NCBI GenBank assembly: GCA_050694215.1
Contig: JBOGXB010000071.1
Span: 1 to 10,021, forward strand
DNA: 10,021 bases
Reading direction: 5' to 3'
Source: JBOGXB01 sp050694215
Lineage (GTDB): Bacteria > Actinomycetota > CADDZG01 > WHSQ01
Made by a program: the position numbers and the translations under genes. Under the pieces are notes generated by a model. The model ran no database searches. It was not told the DNA's origin and saw nothing but the letters and a program-made list of their open reading frames with translations. Of this stretch, positions 1 to 6,651 are shown piece by piece (within the stretch, counting starts at the first letter, position 1; each line of letters starts with the position of its first letter).

Positions 1-1290
1 TTACGTTCGGCTCCTGCGCCGAGCGCTCAGCAGCACGCCCCCACCGGTAGCCATCAGGATCCCGGCTGCGAACACGAACGGCATCGCGTTGCCTCCGGTG
101 AAGGGCAACGTCTGCGCGGCGGGCTGCGTGACAAGCCGAGGCAGCACGGCTTCGGGACCCTGCGGACCGGGGCCTTCCGGCCTCGTGAGGACGGTCGGAA
201 GGACCTCGGGTTGCGTGGTCGTCGTGGGTGCAGTCGTGGTCGTCGTCTCTTCCGGCTGAGTCGTGGTCGTCGACTGCACGGGTTGAGTCGTGGTCGTGGG
301 CGCAGTGGTGGTCGTAGCCGCAGTCGTGGTGGTGGGTGCAGTTGTGGTCGTGGTCGTCGTCGTGGTCGTTGTCGTAGTTGCTACAGGCAAGGGCACTCGC
401 AGCGCACCGAGGACCCACAGGAGGGAATCAGGAGGAGGATTACCCGGAGGAGCGGAGACGATCTGGACCGTCGTGTGGTCGCCGGACGCGGGGATGGTGA
501 TCGTGTGGGCGTCGGTGTCCCATTCCGCGCCATCCGAGCGATCGAGAGAGTTGAAGATGCTGGGGTTGTCGCTGATGTCCACCCGGTCGGGGCGGGGGGC
601 TTCGGAATCGGCCACGAAGAGGAAAAGTTGTGCCTGTCTGGCGGAGTCGGCCGGCGCGAATGAGAAGGTAACCGGCGCGGTCACCTCGTTGTCGGGGGAG
701 GGGAAGACGATGTTCCCCTGGCCGTAGGCGAAGTCGAGCCCGTCTGCGACGATTACGCGATATGAGGTCGCGTCGGACGCATCCGTGTAGACGACGATGA
801 GGCCGGCCCCGTTCAGGCGGTCGAGGTTCTTGGCGAGGTTGCCGTCGGCGATCGTGAAGCTCTGGGTCCCCGTTCCCACCAGAGCGGTCACGTCCGCGGC
901 GTAACCGATGTTTCCCGAGTCCGCACCCTCCATCCCGACGATCGTGCCCGTGATGAGGTTGCCGGCGAAGACGAGCTGCTGGTCCGCGAAGGGTTGGACG
1001 TTCGGACCCTGGAAGCAGGTTCCGCTGGCGCAGCCGGACGTATCCCTTCCGGCCCAGTAGAGGATCGCCTTTTCGACCTGGCCTCCTACGGCGATGGTCA
1101 GGCTCCTGGTTCCGGATCCGAGCCCTTCCAGGCCGACGCCGGCCTCCGCGATGCTCAGGCCCGGCCCCTGCAGATCGAGCACGGGGTCGACGGACAGTTG
1201 GGTAGCGCTTGCCATCGACGCGAGGAAGACCAGGGATCCCGCTGCGGCTGCAAGCGCCGCGACAAGCTTTCTCCTTACGACCGGCCTCAT
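1..1290 (-). CDS. LPxTG-type (LPFTG) cell-wall-anchored surface protein with Thr-rich stalk
   Basis: A complete 429-aa secreted protein whose likely fate is covalent attachment to peptidoglycan by a sortase. Seen in the sequence: a signal peptide at residues 1-29 (basic RR at 6-7, Ala/Leu/Val-rich core, predicted cut after ASA); an ectodomain at about 30-300 rich in beta-strand-like hydrophobic stretches, with one close Cys pair (C87, C92); a Thr-rich spacer at about 305-359; a Pro/Gly-rich segment; LPFTG at 395-399; a hydrophobic helix at about 403-423; and a basic RRRSRT tail. These last three form a classic sorting signal. The ATG at 1290-1288 has an AGAGGA-type Shine-Dalgarno 7 nt upstream; TAA stops at the window edge. 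The segment around residues 72-83 (VEKAILYWAGRD) resembles DUF3344-type surface domains, but I cannot confirm that. Ligand and role are unknown. No sortase gene is in the window. Confidence 0.9.
   Translation of the reverse strand: MRPVVRRKLVAALAAAAGSLVFLASMASATQLSVDPVLDLQGPGLSIAEAGVGLEGLGSGTRSLTIAVGGQVEKAILYWAGRDTSGCASGTCFQGPNVQPFADQQLVFAGNLITGTIVGMEGADSGNIGYAADVTALVGTGTQSFTIADGNLAKNLDRLNGAGLIVVYTDASDATSYRVIVADGLDFAYGQGNIVFPSPDNEVTAPVTFSFAPADSARQAQLFLFVADSEAPRPDRVDISDNPSIFNSLDRSDGAEWDTDAHTITIPASGDHTTVQIVSAPPGNPPPDSLLWVLGALRVPLPVATTTTTTTTTTTTTAPTTTTAATTTTAPTTTTQPVQSTTTTQPEETTTTTAPTTTTQPEVLPTVLTRPEGPGPQGPEAVLPRLVTQPAAQTLPFTGGNAMPFVFAAGILMATGGGVLLSARRRSRT
214..378 (-). repeat. Thr-rich low-complexity coding repeat (wall-spanning stalk)
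   Basis: Codons for residues about 305-359 of the LPFTG protein are an imperfect array of Thr triplets. It opens with a run of 13 Thr, followed by T4-5 blocks separated by AP, AA, QP or QPEE. On the plus strand it reads as irregular GTC/GTG/GTT repeats. Such Thr/Pro spacers commonly hold the ectodomain away from the wall and may be O-glycosylated. The near-identical triplets make length variation by slippage plausible. Confidence 0.9.
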
Positions 1291-1296
1291 ATCGGA

Positions 1297-1303
1297 GTCC
1301 TCT
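1297..1303 (-). promoter_or_regulatory. Ribosome binding site of the LPFTG protein gene
   Basis: The minus strand reads GAGAGGA, then 6-7 nt, then ATG at 1290. It supports this start over the in-frame codons slightly upstream (the frame stays open to 1306) because the signal peptide begins properly here. Confidence 0.65.
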
Positions 1304-1334
1304 CACAACGTTGCCAATTGGAAGTGCGCGGAAA

Positions 1335-1354
1335 GCCGGGGCCCGGCAGCTTTT
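1335..1354 (+). terminator. Possible small hairpin with T-run (weak)
   Basis: GCCGG (1335-1339), a 3-nt loop and CCGGC (1343-1347) are followed by AGC and TTTT (1351-1354). It looks like a short intrinsic terminator on the plus strand, but no plus-strand gene lies upstream. It may instead be part of a leader structure or chance GC pairing. Confidence 0.2.
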
Positions 1355-1358
1355 CTCT

Positions 1359-1401
1359 CCGGACCGTCCGACGCAATCTGCTCGAATTGCTCAAGGTCCG
1401 G
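1359..1401. repeat. Nested inverted repeat, possible structured RNA element
   Basis: The outer arms CCGGACC (1359-1365) and GGTCCGG (1395-1401) are perfectly complementary. Inside them GCAAT (1373-1377) and ATTGC (1386-1390) form a second perfect stem with an 8-nt loop. Either strand could fold. On the minus strand it would lie about 70-110 nt upstream of the LPFTG protein ATG, within a plausible leader. The function is not known. Confidence 0.4.
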
Positions 1402-1613
1402 TGGTCCGATTCCGACCAAATACCAGGAATCTCCATAAGGGAAATTCTCCTAGGGCTGGCCCCGTTCGGGCTATCCGCAAGACTGCTTAGCCACTCCCGC
1501 CCGCGGCCTCATGAGTTGCAGAGCCGAGTCCTATGCCCGCTTACCCCCCTTTCGCGGCCGGGCCGAGGCGGCACTCCCGCCGTGGCCGAGCGCCTCCGAG
1601 CTCCCTCCCGTGG

Positions 1614-1626
1614 CACAATCCCGCCC
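1614..1626 (+). promoter_or_regulatory. Candidate -10 box and leaderless start of the glycosyltransferase operon
   Basis: CACAAT (1614-1619) ends 7 nt before the GTG at 1627, the spacing expected if transcription begins at or next to the start codon. No Shine-Dalgarno precedes this GTG, which fits a leaderless mRNA of the kind common in actinobacteria. I see no convincing -35 hexamer. The match is inferred from a single short motif. Confidence 0.4.
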
Positions 1627-2736
1627 GTGAGCAGGGCAAACGGTCGACTCAGGGTTGCGATGACGCTCGAGCAGTGCTGGCATCGCGTCCCCGGCGGCAC
1701 GGGCGTGGCCGGGATCGGAATGGCTCGGACCCTCGCGTCCCGCGGCGACGTCGATCTCCTCGGAGTCTCCGCGAGGCACTCATCTCCGCCGCGTCCAGAG
1801 TGGCGACCGCATGTCCCGGTTGTCTCGCTGCCGCTGCCCAGGGTGGTCCTCTACGAGGCGTGGCACTTGCTCAGGCGGCCCTCCGTCGAGCGGGCGACCG
1901 GGCACGTCGACATCGTGCATGCAACGACGCTCGCCATCCCCCCTCGCTCGGCCCCCCTGGTCGTCACGATCCATGACCTCGCCTTCCTGCATCAGCCGTC
2001 ACATTTCACCCGGCGGGGCCGGAGCTTTTTCCGCCGTGGCCTTGATCTCGCCCGCAAGGACGCGGATCTCGTCCTGTGCCCGTCAGAGACCACGGCCCAA
2101 GACTGCAGGCGCCACGGTTTCGACAAGAGCCGTCTGCGCGTCGTACCGATGGGCATCGATCGCCCAGAGGCGACGGAGAGCGAGATCGAGGCAGCGAGGG
2201 ATCGCTACCGACTAAGGCGCCCTTACCTCCTGTGGACGGGAACGATCGAGCCCCGCAAGAACCTGACGCGGCTCGTCGAGGCATTCGCCGCGCTCGATCA
2301 CGATCTCGATCTCGCCCTTGTCGGCCCATCAGGCTGGAACGAGGATCTGGACCGGCTCCTGGCTGGGATGAGGGACCGAATACGGATCCTCGGCTTCGTC
2401 CCGGAGCGTGAGCTCGCCGCGTTGTACGGGGGAGCGACCGTCTTCTGTTTCCCGAGCCTGCTCGAGGGCTTCGGGTTCCCGGTGCTCGAGGCCATGGCGC
2501 AGGGAACTCCCGTAGTCACGTCCTCAGGGACGTCGACAGAGGAGATCGCAGGCGGCGCCGCCGTGCTCGTCGATCCTCGCGACACGGACTCGATCGCCGA
2601 CGGAATCCGCAGCGTGCTCAACGACGAATCTCTTGCGCGCAAGCTGTCAGAGGCGGGGCCCCAGCGTGCGGCTAGATTCACCTGGGAACGGACCGCAGAA
2701 GAGCTCGTGAAGATCTATCGCGAGGTGGCCGCGTGA
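1627..2736 (+). CDS. Glycosyltransferase family 4 (GT-B fold), first gene of the operon
   Basis: A 369-aa enzyme expected to transfer a sugar from a nucleotide-sugar donor in the cytoplasm, with retention of configuration. Seen in the sequence: the N-terminal domain contains the PGGTG acceptor-side glycine loop (about 23-27) and TIHDLAFLHQP, typical of GT4 mannosyltransferase-like enzymes. The C-terminal donor domain has GTIEPRKN with R210 and K211, and the EX7E motif EGFGFPVLE (E280, E288). The frame stays open far upstream, but GT4 similarity begins at LRVAMTLEQCW, so I choose the GTG at 1627. The ATG at 1660 is the alternative, but would remove the first beta strand. The TGA stop overlaps the next gene's GTG. 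Donor and acceptor sugars cannot be read from the sequence; surface-glycan assembly is inferred from neighbours. Confidence 0.88.
   Translation: MSRANGRLRVAMTLEQCWHRVPGGTGVAGIGMARTLASRGDVDLLGVSARHSSPPRPEWRPHVPVVSLPLPRVVLYEAWHLLRRPSVERATGHVDIVHATTLAIPPRSAPLVVTIHDLAFLHQPSHFTRRGRSFFRRGLDLARKDADLVLCPSETTAQDCRRHGFDKSRLRVVPMGIDRPEATESEIEAARDRYRLRRPYLLWTGTIEPRKNLTRLVEAFAALDHDLDLALVGPSGWNEDLDRLLAGMRDRIRILGFVPERELAALYGGATVFCFPSLLEGFGFPVLEAMAQGTPVVTSSGTSTEEIAGGAAVLVDPRDTDSIADGIRSVLNDESLARKLSEAGPQRAARFTWERTAEELVKIYREVAA
2722..2728 (+). promoter_or_regulatory. Ribosome binding site of the second glycosyltransferase
   Basis: GAGGTGG lies inside the end of the first glycosyltransferase gene, 4 nt before the GTG at 2733. 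It supports the overlapping start and translational coupling. Confidence 0.55.
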
Positions 2737-3881
2737 AAGTCGGGATCAACCTGTTGTGGATGGTGCCAGGAGTCGTCGGAGGCTCCGAGACCTACACGAC
2801 GCGCCTCTTGCACGGGCTTGCGGAGCGCGATTCCCTGCTGGAGTACACCTTGTTCGCGCTGCCTCAATTCGCCACCGCGCACGCGGAACTGGCAAGCAGG
2901 TTCGATGTCGAGTTCGCACCGGTGTCGGGCCAGTGGAAGTCGTTCCGGGTCGCAGGGGAGAACACCTGGCTTCGGGCACAGTGCCGGAAGCGCAACATCG
3001 ATCTCGTGCACCACGCGGGCGGCGTCGTTCCATTCGTCCGCAGCTTGCGTCCTGTGCTGACGATTCACGACCTCCAGTACCTCTACTACCCCGAGTACTT
3101 CACGAGGACGAAGCTCACCTATCTGAAGATTCTGATGCCTCGGTCGGCGGAGGCGGCCCGGCTGATACTCACTCCCAGCGAGTTCACGCGCCGTACCATC
3201 ATCGAACGTCTGGACATCGACCCCAGCATCGTCATCGCGGTTCCTCACGGCATCTCGCCCCGCGAGGACCGCGTCGACTCGAGCGACATCCGGTCCCGCT
3301 TCGGGATAGAAGGTCCGTTCTTCCTCTATCCCGCGGCGACGTACCCCCACAAGAATCACCTCGTTCTTCTGGAGGCCTTCTCGCGTGTTCTCAAGGTCCA
3401 CCCAGATCCTTACCTTGTACTGACGGGCCCCAAGGGGTGGACGGGATGGAGGCCCGGCAAGGACATGGAGGAGCGCATCGCCGAGGAGATACAAAATCTC
3501 GGGATCGCCGCGCGTGTCAAGAGACTGGGCTACGTGGCAACGCGGGACCTCGACGCCCTCTATCAGGAAGCTGTCGCCATGACGTTCCCGTCACGCTTCG
3601 AGGGTTTCGGGGCCCCCGCCCTGGAGGCGATGGCGCACGGCTGTCCGGTCATCGCCGCAGACGCGACCGCTACGCCGGAGGTCGTCCAAGACGGCGGGCG
3701 GTTGGTCTCGCCGGACAACGCCGAGGAGTGGTGTCGCGCGATGTGCGATCTGGTCGAGGACGAACAGCTCAGGAGCGACTACGCCAAGAAGGGCATTGAA
3801 CGAGCCAAGGAGTTCACTTGGAAGCGCTCCGCGGCTACGCTCGAGAATGCGTACATGTACGCGCTCGGTACGACGCTGTGA
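2733..3881 (+). CDS. Glycosyltransferase family 4, second gene of the operon
   Basis: A complete 382-aa GT-B enzyme of the same broad family as its upstream neighbour, but clearly a distinct enzyme. Seen in the sequence: GGSETY at 16-21 (nucleotide-sugar GT4 glycine loop), TIHDLQYLYYPEYF in the N-terminal domain, a PHKN motif with H206 and K207 in place of the neighbour's PRKN, and EX7E as EGFGAPALE (E290, E298). The YPHKNH and FPSRFEGFGAP stretches resemble mannosyl- or rhamnosyltransferases of O-antigen and exopolysaccharide clusters, but the specificity is not readable. The GTG start lies within the upstream stop (GTGA, 2733-2736) behind a good GAGG site. The gene's own TGA overlaps the next gene in the same way. 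Likely cytoplasmic or membrane-peripheral, acting on a lipid-linked glycan; that role is inferred. Confidence 0.88.
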   Translation: MKVGINLLWMVPGVVGGSETYTTRLLHGLAERDSLLEYTLFALPQFATAHAELASRFDVEFAPVSGQWKSFRVAGENTWLRAQCRKRNIDLVHHAGGVVPFVRSLRPVLTIHDLQYLYYPEYFTRTKLTYLKILMPRSAEAARLILTPSEFTRRTIIERLDIDPSIVIAVPHGISPREDRVDSSDIRSRFGIEGPFFLYPAATYPHKNHLVLLEAFSRVLKVHPDPYLVLTGPKGWTGWRPGKDMEERIAEEIQNLGIAARVKRLGYVATRDLDALYQEAVAMTFPSRFEGFGAPALEAMAHGCPVIAADATATPEVVQDGGRLVSPDNAEEWCRAMCDLVEDEQLRSDYAKKGIERAKEFTWKRSAATLENAYMYALGTTL

Positions 3882-5116
3882 AGCTGGTCGTCGTCACCCC
3901 TCACTTCACTCCCGATATCGCGCCGACGGGCATTGTCCTGACCCGCATCGTGGAAGAGCTCACGCAGCGGGGGCACCGGGTCGAGGTGATCACGGCGCTC
4001 CCCTGGTATCGCGAGCACCGCATCGAGCCCGGTTTCGAGGGAAGGCTGACTCGGACGGAGGACACGCCGTGGGGCCGCATCGTGCGAGTGCATCCATTCC
4101 CGGCGGCGGACAAGAGAGACATATTCAGGCGTGCGATCGCCTTCGCCGGCTTCAGTGTGATGGCATCTGCAGCGGGTGTCAGCGGAGGAAGTGTCGATGG
4201 CCTTCTGGCGGTATCTCCCCCTCTGACTCTGGGACTAACCGGGCTTGTGCTCGCGCGTGCTCGCAAGGCTCCGGTGGTCTTCAACATCCAGGACGTCTAC
4301 CCGGACGTCGCTATCGAGCTCGGTGCGCTCGAGAACAAGATGCTGATGGGCGCGGCCCGGAGGCTGGAGTCCTTCTGCTACAACCACGCCGACGCGACGA
4401 CGGTCCTGTCGGAAGATCTCCGTGACAACGTGCGCGCTAAGACGAATCACCCTGAGCGGGTCCACGTGATCCCCAACTTCGTTGACACAACCTTCGTGCG
4501 GCCGATGGAGAAGGAAAACCCGTATCGGCGCGAGTACGGCCTCGTAGGTAGACGTGTCGTGATGTATGCGGGCAATGTTGGGCTGTCGCAGTCGTTGGAC
4601 ATCGTGCTCGAATGCGCGAGCGCGCTGGCATACGAGGAAGACCTCGTTTTCGTCATTAACGGGCAGGGGGCTGCCCGCGCCGAGCTCGAGCGGCACGCTC
4701 GTGGCCTTCCCAACGTCCGCTTCGTGGACATGCAGCCGCCGGAACGGCTACCGGAGCTACTGGCCGCGGGCGACATCCATCTCGTGCCGCTGAAAAAGGG
4801 GCTCGCCCGCTCGAGTATGCCCTCCAAGACGTACTCGATACTCGCCGCAGCCAGACCCCTTGTCGCGAGCGTGGACGCGGGGAGCGAGGTGACGCGGGTC
4901 ATCGAGCGCTCCGGGGCGGGCGTGGCGGTGCCGCCCGAGGATGCAGAGGCATTGACCAAGGCGGTCCGTTCACTGCTCGACGCCCCGGAGCAGATGAGAC
5001 GGATGTGCGAGGCCGGCCGGGCGTGGGTGGAGAGCTGGGCCTCGCCTGCCGCCGTAGCCGAATCCTACGAGCGCCTCTTCGACCGGCTCCGCAGACAGCG
5101 CGGCCGGCCCCACTAG
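3878..5116 (+). CDS. WcaI/WbuB-like glycosyltransferase family 4, third gene of the operon
   Basis: A 412-aa GT-B enzyme resembling the WcaI/WbuB branch of GT4, known from colanic acid and O-antigen clusters as fucosyl- or FucNAc-type transferases. Seen in the sequence: an N-terminal KLVVVTPHFTPD..PTG opening, an RGHRVEVIT strand, a VVFNIQDVYPDVA block, VIPNFVD linking the domains, YAGNVGLSQSLD at the donor domain start, and a PSKTYSILAAARP segment in place of the usual EX7E region. The first EX7E glutamate is therefore absent, which I regard as typical of this branch, not damage. I choose the GTG at 3878, inside the upstream TGA, because the KLVVVTPHF strand begins there; the in-frame ATG at 3818 would add a nonsensical stretch. 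The gene ends 12 bp before the convergent LCP gene. Donor sugar is unresolved. Confidence 0.87.
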   Translation: MKLVVVTPHFTPDIAPTGIVLTRIVEELTQRGHRVEVITALPWYREHRIEPGFEGRLTRTEDTPWGRIVRVHPFPAADKRDIFRRAIAFAGFSVMASAAGVSGGSVDGLLAVSPPLTLGLTGLVLARARKAPVVFNIQDVYPDVAIELGALENKMLMGAARRLESFCYNHADATTVLSEDLRDNVRAKTNHPERVHVIPNFVDTTFVRPMEKENPYRREYGLVGRRVVMYAGNVGLSQSLDIVLECASALAYEEDLVFVINGQGAARAELERHARGLPNVRFVDMQPPERLPELLAAGDIHLVPLKKGLARSSMPSKTYSILAAARPLVASVDAGSEVTRVIERSGAGVAVPPEDAEALTKAVRSLLDAPEQMRRMCEAGRAWVESWASPAAVAESYERLFDRLRRQRGRPH

Positions 5117-5128
5117 TGCCACGGGACG

Positions 5129-6565
5129 CTATCCGCTGCAGATCCTCGGCGTCGCGGACGGCTCTGGGATCGGGATCGGCACCACCTGCACAATCCTGCT
5201 TGTGCGAAAACGTCTCCCGACTATCACCTCGACATCGACGTCGTCATCCGTCTCCGCTTCGGTCAGCTCGGCCCCCGGGATCGCGGCGGCCACCAGCTCC
5301 GCCATCTCGCGCGCTTCCGGGGCATAGCGGACCACGGTTCTCTTGAAGCGGAGGCGATCCGCATTCGCCACGTCGACGACCTTCACGGGTCCGCTCATGG
5401 TCGTTGTCGCCTGCTTCAACCTCGCGGCTGCCTTTGCCGCGGCCCCCGCCTCAAAGGTCCCGTTGTACACGCCGACGCGGATCGTCGAGGGTTCGATATC
5501 TGGCACGTTGTCGGCGCCCGCGGGTGATTCATTTCTTGCCACCGCATCGAATAGGAGCTTCATCGCCCGTTCGTCCGGCAACACGACGGATGCTCCGCCA
5601 ACGGTCGCTACTCCGAGGTTGGGAGCGATGTACGCCTCGTAATGCTCCGGGTCGAAGCTCCTCATTTTCTGGGCGAGCTCGCGCAAGCCGTTGATCGTGG
5701 TGTTCTGGTCCGTCTCGAGGTTGTCACCCGCGACCCGCGCGAGCTTGGTGATTCTGGACGGATTCAAGAATGTCGAGACCGACGTCACCTTGTCGATGGC
5801 CGCGGCCAGAAAGCGCTGCTGGTTGCGGATCCGTTCGAAGTCACCGGTGGAGAAGTGTCTCGACCGGACGAATCTGATGGCGCGGTCGCCGTTGAACTGG
5901 ACCATCCCGAGCTCTTCCTCAGTGATCTCGATACCCGTCTGCCGGTCGAACGGGATTGGCTCGGTGACGCACAGCTCAACGCCACCGATCGCATTGACGA
6001 GATCACGGAAGCCGACGAGGTTCACCTGGACGTACTGATTTATCTGCAATCCGGTCAGCTCCCGGATCGTGCGGACCACGGTGTCGGGACCCGTCTCGAG
6101 GGCCGAGTTGATCCTGTCCTCACGCCCACCGCCTACCGGTACGTACAGGTCCCGCGGGAACTGAACCATCGTGATGAAGTCGGCCCGAGGGTCGAGGTGC
6201 GCGAGGATCAAGGTGTCCGCCCTCTGGCCGGGGACCGCGTTGGCGCCGAGTTCGAGCTGCTCCTTCTCGGTCAGCCCCCTGCGCGAGTCGGATCCCACGA
6301 GGAGCGCGTTGAAAGGGTCGAGCTCATCCTCTTTGCCCTGCACTCCTTGGATCTCGGTCTGGATCTTGCCCTGCGTGTGGTAGTAGAGCCACGCCCCCCA
6401 TCCGGCCACGCCCGCGACCACGAGGAGCAGCCCTAACAGTCCCCACTGCCACCACCGGCGCATGTGCTTGCGTCTGCGTTTCCGCTCCGCATAACCCCTG
6501 ACCGTTCCCTCCCAGCGTGTCGTCGAGAACGGATCGGATGATCTCTTGAACGGGTTGAGTCGCAT
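5129..6565 (-). CDS. LCP (LytR-CpsA-Psr) family protein with C-terminal LytR_C domain
   Basis: A 478-aa membrane protein of the family that transfers undecaprenyl-phosphate-linked glycans (wall teichoic acid, capsule, arabinogalactan) onto peptidoglycan outside the membrane. Seen in the sequence: a cytoplasmic basic N-terminus (RKRRRKHMRR), one membrane helix at about 41-62, and an LCP domain at about 85-262. The LCP domain includes LLVGSDSR, QRADTLIL (R115, D117), FPRDLYVPV (R138, D139), RINSA, and an SRH...GDFERIRNQQ block carrying the conserved Arg residues. A LytR_C domain follows at about 361-453, then a short Pro-rich tail. The length is usual for a two-domain LCP protein. ATG 6565 sits 6 nt after a GATAAT box with no Shine-Dalgarno, suggesting a leaderless transcript. 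The gene is convergent with the glycosyltransferase operon, whose product could be its substrate; that link is inferred. Confidence 0.93.
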   Translation of the reverse strand: MRLNPFKRSSDPFSTTRWEGTVRGYAERKRRRKHMRRWWQWGLLGLLLVVAGVAGWGAWLYYHTQGKIQTEIQGVQGKEDELDPFNALLVGSDSRRGLTEKEQLELGANAVPGQRADTLILAHLDPRADFITMVQFPRDLYVPVGGGREDRINSALETGPDTVVRTIRELTGLQINQYVQVNLVGFRDLVNAIGGVELCVTEPIPFDRQTGIEITEEELGMVQFNGDRAIRFVRSRHFSTGDFERIRNQQRFLAAAIDKVTSVSTFLNPSRITKLARVAGDNLETDQNTTINGLRELAQKMRSFDPEHYEAYIAPNLGVATVGGASVVLPDERAMKLLFDAVARNESPAGADNVPDIEPSTIRVGVYNGTFEAGAAAKAAARLKQATTTMSGPVKVVDVANADRLRFKRTVVRYAPEAREMAELVAAAIPGAELTEAETDDDVDVEVIVGRRFRTSRIVQVVPIPIPEPSATPRICSG

Positions 6566-6577
6566 CGATTGATTATC
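6566..6577 (-). promoter_or_regulatory. Candidate -10 box of a leaderless LCP gene
   Basis: The minus strand reads GATAAT (6577-6572), then CAATCG, then the ATG at 6565. A one-base-off TATAAT match placed 6 nt before the start codon, with no ribosome binding site, is the expected look of a leaderless actinobacterial promoter. No -35 TTGACA-like element is seen at 17-18 bp. Confidence 0.5.
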
Positions 6578-6600
6578 TGGCCGCGGAGCAGCTACCCGGC

Positions 6601-6640
6601 GAAGCTTTCATGGAGATCCTGCGAAAATCGGAGAAGCTTC
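6601..6640. repeat. Imperfect inverted repeat between lyase and LCP genes
   Basis: GAAGCTT (6601-6607) and AAGCTTC (6634-6640) are complementary arms around a 26-nt loop, in the 86-bp gap after the lyase stop. On the minus strand it could be a weak 3'-end hairpin for the lyase transcript, but no T-tract follows and the loop is large. It could also be an operator upstream of the LCP promoter. Confidence 0.25.
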
Positions 6641-6651
6641 AGCTCACGGCA

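Larger units (their letters stand above)
1291..1626. other. Divergent intergenic region with several inverted repeats
   Basis: These 336 bp separate the minus-strand LPFTG gene from the plus-strand glycosyltransferase operon and should carry control signals for both. The plus frame is open throughout, but its translation is Arg/Ser/Pro-rich, unlike glycosyltransferase sequence, so I treat it as non-coding. It contains an 8-bp palindrome CCAATTGG (1314-1321); a GC hairpin GCCGG/CCGGC (1335-1339 with 1343-1347) followed by TTTT; a nested hairpin at 1359-1401; a small GGTC/GACC hairpin (1403-1406 with 1414-1417); and a -10-like CACAAT just before the operon start. I found no match to a riboswitch class that I could defend. 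Confidence 0.5.

Noticed and set aside
211..727. Arg/Gly-rich and poly-Val plus-strand frames opposite the Thr repeat
   Set aside because: They are simply the antisense reading of the Thr codon array.
1331..1401. c-di-GMP-I (GEMM) riboswitch, suggested by GGAAAGCCGGGGCC before hairpins
   Set aside because: The GNRA-capped second stem and the canonical GCAAAGCC core are missing, so the resemblance is superficial.
994..1626. Plus-strand open frame running into the first glycosyltransferase, which would add about 210 residues
   Set aside because: Its first 300 bp are antisense to the well-supported LPFTG gene and the rest is Arg/Ser/Pro-rich with no family resemblance. GT4 similarity begins just after the GTG at 1627.
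5117..5128. Bidirectional terminator between the convergent glycosyltransferase and LCP genes
   Set aside because: Only 12 bp separate the stops, and I see no strong hairpin or T-tract there.
5642..6436. 264-residue plus-strand open frame inside the LCP gene
   Set aside because: The minus strand encodes a clear LCP domain here. The plus frame is Asp/Arg/Val-rich antisense, typical of GC-rich DNA.
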